Part shown: piece after piece, positions 35,274-47,100 of the stretch
Layout: each line of letters begins with the position of its first letter
Numbering within the stretch: position 1 is the first letter of the stretch
Translations under genes and position numbers: made by a program
Assembly: GCA_958450325.1 (NCBI GenBank)
Contig: OY288241.1
Location: forward strand, 41,168,278 to 41,232,277
DNA from: Agrostemma githago
Lineage: Eukaryota > Streptophyta > Magnoliopsida > Caryophyllales > Caryophyllaceae
Length of the DNA: 64,000 nt
Direction of reading: 5' to 3'
The notes under the pieces: model-generated
What the model saw: the letters and a program-made list of their open reading frames with translations, nothing else
The model's database searches: none
What the model was told of the DNA's origin: nothing

Positions 35274-35896
35274 CCTTGGGTGGTTGTTTATGATCACCTG
35301 GGATTGGTTGACCCTTTGAACGAGTCTTGAACGCTTAGGTGCGACCTTGCTTGATTCTAGACTTAACCTAGAACCCGGGCATAACTACATATATTGTGAG
35401 GATTAGACCTTCTTGTGACCGGCACATCTATAATCGGTCACCATTTATGTTTTTGTGAGTGGGTATCCTTGCTTAGTATGTTTCATTTTCACGCACTTTT
35501 GTGGTATCATTCCTCGTTATGCTTTGGTATGTGATTTCAATTGAGCATTGTTGTTGAGGTTGTACAAAATATGAACTCCACATAACCAAATAGCCATATT
35601 TTTCACCTTTTAGACTAGGTTCCCTCTTCTTAACCCTTATTATGCCTTTGTTTGCCTCTCTTTCTTCATGTACCATTGACTAGCTACATATCGAAACTTA
35701 TCCTTCCCTACCGAGTTGGCCATTGGTTGCTGTTAGATTGATGTTGTTTTAAAGGGTTTGAGGTGTTGATTTGAGAATCCTAGGTACATTTGAGAATTTA
35801 AAGCTTGATGGTTAGTTGTGTTGTTCCAACTTGGTTCCCTATGTTCACATGAAAAAAAAAATTTAAAAGCCAAGCTACATGCCCTCATTCATTAAA

Positions 35897-36000
35897 CGGA
35901 AATTTCCCATGGTACCCCCGAACTATGTCACATTACACATGGTACACCCGCTTTTAAGTTTGTGCCCATGAAACCCTTAAGTATTATAGTTTGCTTCCCA
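35897..36000 (+). repeat. MULE left terminal inverted repeat
   Basis: Pairs with 38660-38762 read in reverse. The best-conserved block includes CCATGGTACCCCCGAACTAT and ACACATGGTACACCCGCTTT. Similarity weakens inward after about 100 bp. Confidence 0.88.
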
Positions 36001-36919
36001 ATTTGTCCTTACAGCAACTTCCGTCATAACGCCGTCTCATTAGCAATTAATCTCTGCCACACTGAAGCACTAATCACTGACACCTTACCCAGTCACTCAT
36101 TCACTCAAACATTAATCAAATATTCCCAACCTTTTCACCTTCATCTTTCATCTTCTTCAGTACGAAAAAAAATGGCAAAATCGAACTTCATCCCCGTAAC
36201 CTAGCTAGATCATCCTTTAACATCAACCTAATCCAATAAGCAAGTTATATCCCAAGTGATTAAAATCGTTTCTTCCAATAAGCAAGGTAAATACTACTAA
36301 CTCTATATTTTTCGCATTTCTGTGATTAAAGCTTCGTACATCTTCTTCTATGCTATTAGGTGATTGTACTATGGTTTATATTCGTACATCTTATAGGTTT
36401 AGTCTATAAATTTTGATTTCGAATTCTGATTAAATTAGGGTTTCTGATTATATGTTTCAATTAGGGTTTTCTTTTCCCTAAAAAATTTCAATTCTCAATC
36501 TAATGCTATGTTCTGGTGAAACTAAATTGAATGTTAATCTAATATTGTTCATTAAAATGGGTTTATGTTCAATTAGGGTTTATACAAAATTAGGGTTTAT
36601 ACTCTGCTCTATATGATACTGGATATGATACTTTGTTCTATACAAAATTAGGGTTTAGGTTCAATTACGAATTTTTCTGAAATTTTATTGGTTTGCATTC
36701 AAATACTCCGTACTTTTTTTAGTTGCCAATTTTCCTATATACATCATGATTATTGAATATTTCTGTTGTGTTATATATTTCAATTGTGTTATATTTCAAT
36801 GTGTTATGTTCTTATTATCGTTGTGTTCACTTAATTCTCATTTATGGTTGATGTTTGTGTACATCCAGAATGTCGGCTAAAACATCGTAGAGGCTAACTG
36901 TGTACAGAGTAGAACGTGT

Positions 36920-37462
36920 TTGGTGATCAATGCAGGAGGTGGGGAATTTGAGGTCCATGACGGTTACAGCAGTTTTCCTGTGGATATTCTTAAGGGAACT
37001 TGTTTGTGTGGTGGTTGGCAGATAACCGGTATTCCGTGTAAGCATGCTTGTAGAGCTATATACAAGAACAATGAAGAACCAGTGCATTATGTGAATGGAT
37101 TCTTTAGTGGGCAATGTTACAAGCTGACATATGGAGACCGTATGCACCCTATGCCTGATAAGGAAGCTTGGCCAACATTTGAATTTCCTAAAGTCTTACC
37201 ACCTATACCAGAGAGAAGCATAGGGAGACCGGCTCGACAAAGAAAAAGGAAGGCGGATGAGCCTAAGAAGGGAAAGCGAACAACTTTCGTGACATGCTCG
37301 ATATGCAAGACGGTTGGGCATAATTCAAGGAGCTGCAAAGGTGGGCCAACTGCAAGGGAAAGACAAGCTTCTCAAGGTGGTGGTCGGAATAAGAAGGCAA
37401 GAACCGATGGAGCATCGACGAGCAGCACAAGGGCTGATGGAGCCTCAACAACCAACACTTAG
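36920..37462 (+). pseudogene. MuDR transposase C-terminal fragment (SWIM plus zinc knuckle)
   Basis: Encodes the DNA-binding tail of a Mutator-type transposase. The open part begins inside the usual sequence (GGGEFEVHDG) without a credible ATG. It has a SWIM zinc finger, CLCGGWQITGIPCKHA (C-x-C...C-x-H), around residues 29-44. A basic linker (ARQRKRKADEPKKGKR) and a CCHC zinc knuckle, CSICKTVGHNSRSC, follow around residues 122-135, then a Ser/Thr/Ala-rich tail. The MULE transposase domain with the DDE triad, normally several hundred residues before SWIM, is missing. It ends at a normal stop at 37462. It is a deletion relic inside intact terminal repeats. Confidence 0.88.
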
Positions 37463-37912
37463 GTAAGTCCCTTCTAATTTTGAATGTTAAATTTGTCATG
37501 TTATTTACGGCTGAATGTTATATGGGCAGAGTATCATTAGTTTCGTATCTTCTTTCAATTTCAGAGTCAAGCTAAGGAAAGGAAGGAGAAGACCTATTAT
37601 CTTTTGTGTATGGTTTAGCTAGGGGTATATATTTTGCACAGGTCTCTTATTATACCACCAATCCACCATACTTGGTCTTAGAATATGAATAATCTCGTAT
37701 GTGGTACGTATATTTTGCACAGGTGTTTCTCCTATATTTTGGATAAGTTGGTACGTAAACTATCTTTTGGTGATTTGCATATCACACAAACAATTATTCC
37801 GCCGATGTTGTTCCCTTTTTAGTTCGTTTGTTTAACGAACATATCAATGTGATGGTGGGAATATATTAGTAGTAATCTTATTTCATTGCATTAGACTTGT
37901 TTTCCATACATA

Positions 37913-38362
37913 TCACATTTTGTTCATAACAACATAAAGTAGACTAAAGTACATGACCGAACCAATTATGATGCTTAGATTTAGCAACTTCGACATAGAA
38001 TCAATCTTTCTATTGATGTCACAAATTATTTCCATTTGTTTCTTCATCTTTTTCTTCAAATCTTGTTGAATGGACACTTGATCAACTACATCCATTGTGT
38101 TGGTATTTGTAACTTCTTCCGTTCTTCCTTTGCACCATTGAAACCACCCACATTAATCACATTTATAGTATAACTTAAATGGATTTGCAGCGGTTGATCC
38201 GGATGCTCGAATATTTGCTCTTTTATTGCATCTTACACATGTTTTGTTTTCCACTTGAACTCCTCTTAGAGTTGAACTTGAATGTGAAACCGACATTGTG
38301 GGAAGTTTGATTTGTGTGGATTTTTTTGTTCGTATTCTGTCAAAATAGAAAGGGGTAAGCAT
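37913..38362 (-). pseudogene. GRF-type zinc-finger, coiled-coil, membrane-tail protein (one stop)
   Basis: Reads right to left as a single frame of about 150 codons with one internal stop (TAA at 38153-38155). The first half carries a GRF-type zinc ribbon: CVRCNKR, then NPFKLYYKC, then C-GWFQW around the stop. After it come a Lys/Gln-rich coiled coil (QQDLKKKMKKQMEII) and a hydrophobic C-terminal segment (IIIGSVMYFSLLYVVM) that looks like a tail anchor. A likely ATG lies at TMSVSHSSS or at the frame start. Plant genomes have many small proteins of this layout; here it lies inside a MULE, so it is probably transposon-carried. The stop makes current function doubtful. Confidence 0.72.
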
Positions 38363-38437
38363 TTATAAGCATTTGTGTAAGGCTAGTTCAATAATCTAGC
38401 CGTTACTTTGCTTCAAAGAGTCGCCCCAATGCTTTCA

Positions 38438-38762
38438 GGGGTACCATGTGAACAAAAATGTAACCTTAGGGGTACCATGGGAACAACCAACAAACTTTAG
38501 GGGTACCATGGGAACGTCATTCTTTATGCTAAGGATTCTGAAAAGTAGCCGTTGAGGGATGTAATTAATTTTCCTTCCAAAAATTAATTAGCACTTAATG
38601 ATGCAGCTCTTAAGCATAATTGAACGACGTGATGACAGAAAATGGGATGTGGGCAAATCGGGAACTAAACTATAAAACTCAAGGTTACCATGGGAACAAA
38701 CATAAAAGCGGGTGTACCATGTGTAATGTGACATAGTTCGGGGGTACCATGGGACTTTTCCC
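38438..38762 (-). repeat. MULE right terminal repeat with iterated GGGGTACCATGGGA motif
   Basis: The motif GGGGTACCATGGGA and close variants occur at about 38441, 38471, 38502, 38685, 38712 and 38741. Spacing is about 30 bp in the first three. The last two are part of the terminal inverted repeat; the others are subterminal copies, plausible transposase-binding sites. Confidence 0.7.
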
Positions 38763-39692
38763 TTCATTAAAAGAGGAGAAAAGGCGTTACTAATAAAGGG
38801 GACCAAGAGGATGATTGTTGTGTAATGAAGCAAGTTGGGTTGTAGAGTTGTGATATAGTGTTTACATTTGGCATTTGATTGAGGATCGCTATCTAGTTGA
38901 TAATCGGTTATTTCTCGAGTTTTTGCCGTTCACTCGATTTTTAGAGTGGTCTAGTCTTTGTTTGATGGACTCCTTTGTCATGATGATTCGATATTTGAGG
39001 ATTTGGGGAGTGTGATTCACAGTTTCTAGCTTGGTTGACGACTCGGTTTGAGCCTCTCATTCCCAAAATGCGCCAAGTGCAACCTTTTTCTTTTCTATTA
39101 CCTCTTAACCTCATTACAACCCAGTGCCTCTTTGACTTTGCTCATTTGTTTGTTTTGTGTTATTTGTTGTACGTGGACGAAGCCCCCCTTTGATTGCGGG
39201 CATGCCTTGTGAGTCGTAATAGGTGAGTGATCTTGGTTACTTATTTACACACATACTTACCCTTACATTCATGAGCGTTGAGCATTGAGCATTACCGTGA
39301 GAGTCTCGGTGTTCTAGGGTATTATTAGTCTTTTGTCCAAGTAGTTGAGTTGCACCTTTGCACTTCATGTTAATCTCGGGATTTGGGTCGACTTTCCCCT
39401 TTCCCGCTTGTGAATATGTTTCACTAGCACTCCGAGTCGCAATCTTGGTTGTCTAGGCTATTATTTGGGCACTTGCACTGTGTTTGACTCCGAGTCGGCT
39501 CTTCTTTCTCTTGACTACAATTTTCTCGCAAGATCCTATTTGCCTTGCGGGGAGCACTTTTAGTTTTCCGGCGTGAGTTGAAAGGGTGTAGGGTGCGCTA
39601 ATACCTAATCGGCTAGTAGTTTAGTTTACTTTTGCTTTATAAGTTAGTTTCGTGCTTACTCGAGGGAGAGGAAGGTTTAAGTGTGGGGGAGT

Positions 39693-41012
39693 TGATAAGC
39701 TTGTTTAGTAATGTTTATTTCACGTGCTTTGTCCCGCTTTCTTTGACGGAATCGCTCTTTCAAGCAGTTTCGAGGCTACTTAGGCTTCTTCTAGTATGTT
39801 TTAGGTTCCTAGGGCCTACCATGGAGAATGGAACGATTTTATCTCATTTCCGGCACATATGGAGCAACTGAAGAGAATCGACGGTCACTCGATGCCTTAG
39901 ACTCGATGTTGAGTCCCTTGGAGCCCACTTGAGATAATCCCGATCCCCAAGCATCGATAAGAAGCCAATAAAGAGCAAGTAGGGGCCTACATGGCCGTGT
40001 CCTACACCTACATGGTCGTGTCAGAAGATGCAAAAGAAGTCGGATCATTGGAGTGCAACACGACCATGTCATGAAGGACACGATCATGTCGAGAATGGGT
40101 GACACGGCCGTGTAGATGAGTGACACGGCCGTGTAGGTGGGTGATACGGTCGTGAGGGTTAGTGACACGGCCGTGTACCCCTACAGCACCCTGTTTCGAT
40201 TTCTTGCCTCCTCCCCTTTCTTCCTAACCTATAAATAGTCCCTCTTGTAATCATTTGTAATCACGAAACCCTAGATAGATACTCCTAATCTTAGCCTAAT
40301 ATTTCCTTAATGTTTGTTTAATTCTAGTTTAATCCTAGTTAGACCTTGTGTAATTGAAGATCTATTTAGGAGTTCTTCTCTATTGACAATATTGAAGATT
40401 CTTCTTGGGTTGATTTAATACAAAATTCATTCTTTGTTTATCATTTGTGTTTGGTATAATCCTTCTTCTTCCTTAATCTTCTTTACTTTAGTTTTCTCTT
40501 GTTTATGTTCTTGTTTGATAATACTCAATCTCATATCATGAACCTTCATTGTTATGCTTGTTTGGTGATGTGTGTTGTAATTGTCATCTTGTATGCTATT
40601 GCATGTTGGTTTGTTGGATATCATCATTATTAGCGAGAGCGTAGTGTAGATACTCCTTTGGCCGTCTAAGAGCGAGAGCCCGGGCGTAACCAAGGCTAGT
40701 AGATTACACCGACACCCTTATTCCTTCTTGTTCTCCTTGGCATCCATGAACCCGACCTAACCCTAGTCCTTCCTTATATTGTTAATCCTCGATTTTCATT
40801 ATCACTTTCTATTTACTTTGCATTGTTTTAGACCTTAGATTCTAGTTTAGTTACTACCCAAACCAATCACTAGTGTTACCTTAGGACTTAGTCTAGAATT
40901 ATAGCATCCTATAGTTGAGAACTCTCATCCCCGAGGATCGACCCGACTTACCCTTGACTACGAGTTTAGGTTGGTTTTACTTGTTGGTTGGGATACACGG
41001 CAAATTCCTTCA
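39693..41012 (+). mobile_element. Athila element H, 3' LTR
   Basis: Starts TGATAAGCTTG after the polypurine tract and ends AAATTCCTTCA. It has the AATCGCTCTTT..GTTTCGAGG block, palindromes and a TATA box like the other Athila LTRs. It abuts the antisense ORF of a Tat-type element at 41013, so H was inserted into that element. Confidence 0.85.
39989..40238 (+). promoter_or_regulatory. LTR H promoter: 21-bp phased palindromes plus TATA box
   Basis: Four units of CACGGCCGTG type begin at 40103, 40124, 40145 and 40166, exactly 21 bp apart. Weaker units (ATGGCCGTGT, ATGGTCGTGT, ACGACCATGT, ACGATCATGT) occur from 39990 to 40090. The TATA box CCTATAAATAG lies at 40228-40238. Confidence 0.65.
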
Positions 41013-41940
41013 ATCTAGCAATCTTGATATCCCGAGTCTGCAAATATTGCATCACGCTAAGCTCAGCCGCCTGGAGCTCAGCCACCCACGCCCCCAACTA
41101 TGCTACCATGTCAGGAACATCCTACAAAAGACATGGCTATCATTTAGGAAAGGACATAGCAACTAGCCTAAAAATCACCCACATTGCCGATTGAGGTCCC
41201 GACGTATCGCGAGCCGAGGCAGCAACCCTCCCCGATGCGTAGGCCCAGAAGCAATTGGCAGCCTGCTATAACCGCTGATGAGTAGCCGACGAAACCTGAG
41301 CAACAAAACCAAGTGAGTTAGCCAATAAAACATAACCCACAAATGAAACTTCTGAGAAAAATCACAAACCTTACCTGGTACACCCGGTCCTGCCATTCCA
41401 TCCCGACCTCCATCTCTTCCGTAGAGCAAGGAGGAAGAGGCTCATTAAAAGCCAACCCGACCGCATCCACCCTAAGTAGTGTCAGAGGGAAGTCTGGGAG
41501 CTGAACGACATCAGTCGGGTCAGGTCGGGCAGCTAAAAGAAAAGCAACAACAAACCGTTCAAAATACAAACAGACCCAAAACAACAAGGCAAAAAGCAAA
41601 CAAGCGATAATCAGATGCTTACCACAAGCGATAATCAGACGTGAGACACGTACGAGGCATCAGTAACGCCTCACCTCCCTCACCATCCTTATCCTCACGG
41701 TCCTCAGCAATAGTCGGAGGCCTAAACATGGTTCGGGGAGGGTCAACCGGCACCCTGAACTCGTCGTAGAGACACTGGCGCACCAACATCTGACCCAAAT
41801 ACCACACCGGGCGGAACAACACAGGGAGAAGCATCCTCCTGTAGCTCCTCGGCCTCAACTCCGCCCCCACATACTCGGTCAAACCCTCATAGTTAATTGG
41901 CCCAAGGACGGGCAACAAACTGCGCAACCAAACTTACATT
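41013..41940 (-). pseudogene. Antisense ORF of Tat-type element (multi-exon, broken)
   Basis: Minus-strand coding-like segments, opposite to the element. 41619-41927 includes RPVWYLGQMLVRQCLYDEF and VPVDPPRTMFRPP. About 41375-41537 includes LPDFPLTLLRVDAVGLAFNE and EWQDRVYQ, followed by a donor-like GTAAGG. 41013-41300 holds two further short segments with stops. I do not recognise a catalytic domain. Position and strand fit the accessory antisense ORFs described in Tat-lineage elements. In-frame stops near 41265 and 41098 show decay. Confidence 0.55.
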
Positions 41941-42170
41941 ACATCTCAAAATTCCTAACCTTGGGGGCTACCTAAGATAGCAAATAAGGGCAAAAACTTA
42001 CATCCTCGAGACGCAGCTGGTAAGACGTTCTCCGTCGAGTAGTGTCTCGTAGTACTCTTGGTCTAAGCCAGCCTCCACTCGATCCCAACCAGGAATCTAG
42101 CCGGGTGAACCGACACCGTCTTAGGTGCCAATTACGGGAAGTAAGAGTAGATCCAAGCCTGTGAAACCCG

Positions 42171-42415
42171 AGGAACTATCTCAAAGAATACAATATGCAA
42201 AAGTCCAGGAACAATATTTGTTCCAAAGAATACAATACGCAAAGGTCAGAGATAGTCAAAATCTATCTCAAAGAATACCATATGCAAAAGTCCTGGAACA
42301 AAGATTTGTTCCAAAGAATACAATGTGCAAAGGCCATAGACAGTCAGAATCTATCTCAAAGAATACAATATTCTATGTCCAGGAGAAGACATGAATCTGT
42401 TCCAAAGAATACAAT
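42171..42415 (+). repeat. Tandem repeats in Tat-element 3' UTR
   Basis: Units built on CAAAGAATACAATATGCAAA recur about six times between 42181 and 42415. They alternate TATCTCAAAGAATAC and TTGTTCCAAAGAATAC starts, so a two-unit higher-order repeat is visible. Spacing varies from about 37 to 50 bp. No coding role is likely although frames stay open. Confidence 0.8.
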
Positions 42416-42780
42416 CCAATGCAGCCAACCAAGAGAGATTTATACAATTCAATGCAACCACCCGCAAGGGATTAAATCAAAACTAAGTCATCCGTGAAAG
42501 ACCAAAACAAAGGGTCTATTCTAGAGATCAAAACATTAACCAACTACAATAGCTACGCAAACCCAAAGCAAGAGAACGAACCCAAACTAATGCTTCAAGA
42601 ACAACCGCAGGCAAAGAGGTCAGGTATGATTTCTAAACCTTGGCTGACGAGCCTTAGTACGTAGTCCAATGCACATAAAACGACCCAAACGGACAGCCAC
42701 CAGGTCGTAATCCTCGATTGACCTGGGAGGTTTTACTTTCACTTTCGCCTTGTCAAAGCCTCAATCAAATGTGGGCCTTC

Positions 42781-43310
42781 TGTAGACATCCAGATTTGGA
42801 CCTAGTGGCTGCAGGAGTGCCCGACAAACACCCGATGATGATCGGACTACAACATGACACGATTTTACGATGTTTCAAATGATTTTTCTATAGAACAGAT
42901 CAAATAATTACTCGGAAAAATTAATTCAACATCAAGACGGTCTTAATCGTCTCATTACGGTCGCGTTGACACTAATTAGAGTTAATTCTGACACCGGGAC
43001 TCTGAATCGGTCCCGAAACACGCAAAGTCAAACACAAGTGAGCGCGTCAGGCCGAGTCAGCTCTTCTTTAGCGTCGCACTCCGACATTAGGCATGATCCA
43101 CTCAATCGTTTTCTCCTCGATTCGCACACCACTCTCCGTAGTGTGTTGACCCATCAACTCACCGCAGCGAAGCTTTGTCGGAATCGCCGCAAGAAGCTAG
43201 GAGGATCCGCCTGTAGAAGTCGAATCGTCTTTAAGTTGGCATCTAAACACAACTTTACATATTGCACTTTAATTATGCATTTCGATAATGTCGAATCCGA
43301 CCCATGTCGA
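42781..43310 (+). mobile_element. Partial D-family LTR (internally deleted)
   Basis: Starts TGTAGACATCCAGATTTGG and follows solo LTR D1 to its region near 17330, but skips about 300 bp that contain the D1 TATA box. Homology ends at about 43300 without the family's 3' end. Confidence 0.8.
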
Positions 43311-43314
43311 TATT

Positions 43315-43545
43315 GTCCCCTTCATTCATCGAGTCTTTTAAGTTTCCATAAATGTCATTGAAGAAAGTACACAGAAGGCTATCTTCCTTCTTGAATATCT
43401 TCCACGCATTCTTGGCTAGAAGGGCTTGATTGATATGAGCTGTATTATGAATACCCAATTCCCCTTCCTCCTTACTAAGCAATAAAAACTTAAAGGCTCG
43501 CCAATGTACAGTATTTGTCCTAGTACCTGCGGTGGAAAACATGGT
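43315..43545 (-). pseudogene. LINE reverse transcriptase fragment
   Basis: About 60 codons with the C-terminal RT hallmark KEEGELGIHNTAHINQALLA, then KNAWKIFKKEDSLL, matching the same position in the LINE at 10.6 kb (REGGLNL..NWNKAAVGKLVW). No other LINE parts surround it. Confidence 0.7.
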
Positions 43546-44159
43546 TGAATGATGGGAAATATGAGTGAAAGAAACGAAGAGGTTCACTTTAGACTACAAA
43601 GCACATTAATTATAGACTATCAATTACTCTGGTTGATAACGTATATGCTGAATGTAATTTTCGAGGGTCGTGAATATTAACTTTGTGAAGTACCGTGAAT
43701 ATTAAATATTCTCAATTATTTACCGAGAGTAAATAGGTTTACTTCTTTAATGCAGAGCGAATGTTTTCAAGGCTCATTAAATGACAGACTTGGTTGATAC
43801 ACAATTGCTCCTAATACCCTTCATAACCCTTGCAAATTATTAAAAGAGCAAAAAAAGGACTTATTTTGAAATTGGGATTCCACATTGTGCCACTTCATGG
43901 CCCTTGGTGTTTGCTTTTATATAAAGAAGATTTACTATTCCAGCATGAAAAGCTCAGAACGATTCGCATAATTACATCACGAATCCAATCACCTCACTGA
44001 GTCATAATAGCTTCTCGGTGAGATATTAGTATTCTGTTCAAACGAATAATCTTTTGAAAGCTTCACTACTTCGTACGAGGTAAAAAGACATGCTTTTACT
44101 ACAGAGGTAACAGTATTCCTCCCCAGAAAATTATGCACACAGCCTCAGGTGAAGAAGTA
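43546..44159. other. Intergenic / 3' flank of the host gene
   Basis: AT-rich, no coding frame and no repeat I recognise. The host gene's 3' UTR probably lies in its right part, but I cannot place a poly(A) signal with confidence. Confidence 0.5.
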
Positions 44160-47100
44160 TCAAGCTTGTGAGCAACGAAGTTGGAATCGGCGAACCTTCA
44201 TTCTTCCGTCCAATGCAAGAGCAAGCACATCAAGTTCCTCCACATACCACAACTCCGAAACAACCGCCTATGTCAATCATGACAAAATTGACTTTCTGTA
44301 AATATGTTTAATTGTTGTCGAATAATGGAAGAAACAGTAACATAGTGTGAATTTTGGTTGTGTGATTTCTTTCAACTCGCTTTTGCCTATTTTTCAACAA
44401 GTTCGAGTATTTTCTCGAGTTTCAAAAAAGTTCTAGAAAATCTAGGATACTCCAGAAATTCTTGGGGGACACAAATTTTCAGAGAAAATCAAAATCTGTA
44501 AACAACGGATTGAATTCATAGAAGTCAACGTCACATTACCTGAAAACCACTGATCTTATCATTCAGGCGAGCAACCAGTTCATGGAACAGCTGAATATCA
44601 TCTGAACTACTATGCAGTTCCTACACATATTTCAGTCTATAAGAAGGTATAGACAAAAACTTTCAGCAAGCATCCTGTTAATCTGTTATATCATCCCCGT
44701 TCAGCATTAACGGTCAAAAGATGTCAACGTTGACAGCCGGACATATCTATTTCCGCAATATGCAATAGTTACAACCTTTTAAACATACTGATATAAAATA
44801 TTTGTTTTCATAAATCAAACATCAAGTATAAATCAAGCACTACGTTTTAAGCATCTGCCACATGAGAAACCCCACTACTTTTCAAATACACTCTACTCGC
44901 ACTACATATGACATAAGTCGCATTCAAATGCTTCTGAAATACATATTACTGCCAAGTGCCATATCTGCCACATGAAAAAGACTTGCAAAAACATATGATT
45001 TGAAAATGGTTAACTAGCACCTATTGAACTTAAGAGCAGTTAACATGGGCAAGTAGCCCCTTGATTTACAAAACATCAGCTGCCAATCTTGTTATAAACC
45101 GGAGACAAAAACATATACAAACGGAAGAATAGTACACCGTATTGGATATTGGAAATGCCAAATCATCCTTTAACAATTCAGCTACTGAAGCCTCAATGGC
45201 GTCAATGCCATAACTAGCTAAATTCCACACTACTTGGTGCTTAATGAGTACAAACAAGATAATAAAAAAGTAAAGAGGTGGAATATTCTTTATAACGAAT
45301 GCAATGTGGTTACTACATAGTCAAATGGCATAGCAGGTATTAGACACTAACCCTCTCTCGGACTCTTGGAGAACCTAATAACCTTGCAAATGAAGTATGA
45401 AGTATTGCAGCATCATACTGCAATGAATAGAGTAATATGTATTCAGAAATCTGATGTAATGACAAATCAATAAGAGAATAAGAAAAGACAAAATGAACCA
45501 ATCAATGCTAGTGTAAGCCCTATTCATTAACAGCATAGAGTTTATAGGCCGTAGCCCGTGTTTACCATCCTAAGTCAATATTCTAGGTGCATAAACAAGA
45601 GATTGAACCTAATGGCATTAAAAGGATGTGCTTCAATAGTGTGTTTAGCAATACAAACATCTCAAGCAGTTCGTTACTCCCACCTCTCGTGTTTAAAGGC
45701 GCACATTTCAGAAAGAAAATTGTATACCATAGGGCATAGGCCAAAAGCATATATCATTGTCAGAAGTATCTTTCATGAGTGTCAGAAGTACTAGATTTAC
45801 AGTTCTTACAAGCTGCTTTTCTGGTGCACGTGGTAAGGCGCTCCTAAGCTTAGCACGTATAGTGGTCGGATCAGTACCTGACCTCACCTACAAGAAAAAC
45901 TACGAAATCAAAGTACAACTGTGCTATGGCAACCGTAGAATCCAAGGAGCAACTATCTTTACTTCATCCCAACAACAAGAAGCTTAAGTAATGTTGTTCA
46001 TTTCTATACAAATGACGAAGACACAAGGACAGTAGCCAAAAGAGTATGTCCAAAAAGTGCATAGTCACAACTACTAAAACAATACCACAATAATCCATAG
46101 CCATAGTCACAAAAAGATTTGAGGTCGGCTAACATGGATCATTCTCTGAAACCGTCAAGTCGTCTCCAATAAACAATCATATAAAAAGGCACAATAGTAG
46201 TAATGGTAATAAGTGCAATAATAAAAATACACATATTTTCAAGGTCGGAATAATGTTTAAAAAACTTTAGTATAAAAATCTTTTAAAAGTGTTATAAGTT
46301 CCAATTTATAACTTGGACGCTGCGTCCCGCACATTTTGAGGTACCATTGTAATAAAGCGAAGTCAATTAAAATGCTCATAACTCAAAACAGTAAACTCAA
46401 ATTATTTCTGCATTTTGATTAACCTACCTTTCAAAAACATCATGACGAAGAAATGTGCATAGAGAATTTAGAAATGACCATCAAGAGTTCATATAAGTAA
46501 CATCATGTGGAAGTTGAGGAGGCATCATCAGGGAGAAAATATTTCAATGAGAAGTACCTGCCAGCATCCAAGAAGAACACCAGTTGAAGTCAAAATCACC
46601 CTTTCAAGGACAATTTTCAGTGGACAGAGTGACTGAACTACGTTTTCAACGGCGTCAGTTTCTGCATCAATCTGATAAAGATGGTTAAGGCCACTTCAGA
46701 ATAAAGCTACTACCTTCGGTTTTATATGATTGCCCCCTTTCATTATAATACTCCTCACATATAATACCTAAATGGGACAAACATATAAAACCGGAGGGAG
46801 TACATAACAGTGGTAAATGAGATTGAAATCTACAGAAAGTATCTGAAAGCTTACTTCCTCTGGTGTGGCAAGGACAGGTGAGATATGATGTGAAGCATGG
46901 AACATGCTAAAGTGGTATAAACTTGAGTTCTGAAACCAGATAGCTAACCAAAGCATGCATGAACAATAGGACGAAGAAGATACCGACAATTAAATATTTC
47001 TGTTGTGTGTATAAGATGAAAGATAAATATCTTAGCCAAAGAATGCTTATAATCAATGAGTGCATTCGACAAGGAAAGTATGCCATAAAAAATAAGAACT

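Larger units (their letters stand above)
35897..38762. mobile_element. Mutator-like element (MULE) carrying a GRF zinc-finger gene
   Basis: Perfect 9-bp target copies TTCATTAAA (35888-35896 and 38763-38771) and long terminal inverted repeats. The left starts CGGAAATTTCCCATGG and the right, reversed, starts GGGAAAAGTCCCATGG. They then share about 60 near-identical bases. The interior holds a MuDR transposase C-terminus on the plus strand and a GRF-type zinc-finger gene on the minus strand, tail to tail. The catalytic half of the transposase is absent, so it cannot move itself. Confidence 0.92.
35274..39692 (+). mobile_element. Athila element H, 3' internal region (interrupted by a MULE)
   Basis: 35274-35896 and 38763-39692 form one non-coding Athila 3' interior. 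The right part matches elements A and E1, including the TAGGGTGCGCTAATACC block and the purine tract TTTAAGTGTGGGGGAGT at 39677-39692. The Mutator-like element 35897-38762 divides it. The 5' half, with any gag-pol, is missing, cut off at the G fragment. Confidence 0.72.
41013..43310 (+). mobile_element. Tat-type element D2, 3' end with partial LTR
   Basis: Plus-strand 3' part of a Ty3 element of the TGTAGACACC LTR family: an antisense ORF region (41013-41940), a tandem-repeat 3' UTR, a purine-rich ATGTGGGCCTTC and the LTR start at 42781. An antisense ORF between pol and the 3' LTR, plus a hypervariable repeat-containing 3' UTR, are known features of the Tat lineage (Ogre/Retand). The upstream part is cut off by element H. 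Confidence 0.68.

Noticed and set aside
42125..42497. Open frames of about 90-100 codons
   Set aside because: Produced by tandem repeats with few stops in the 3' UTR of a Tat-type element.
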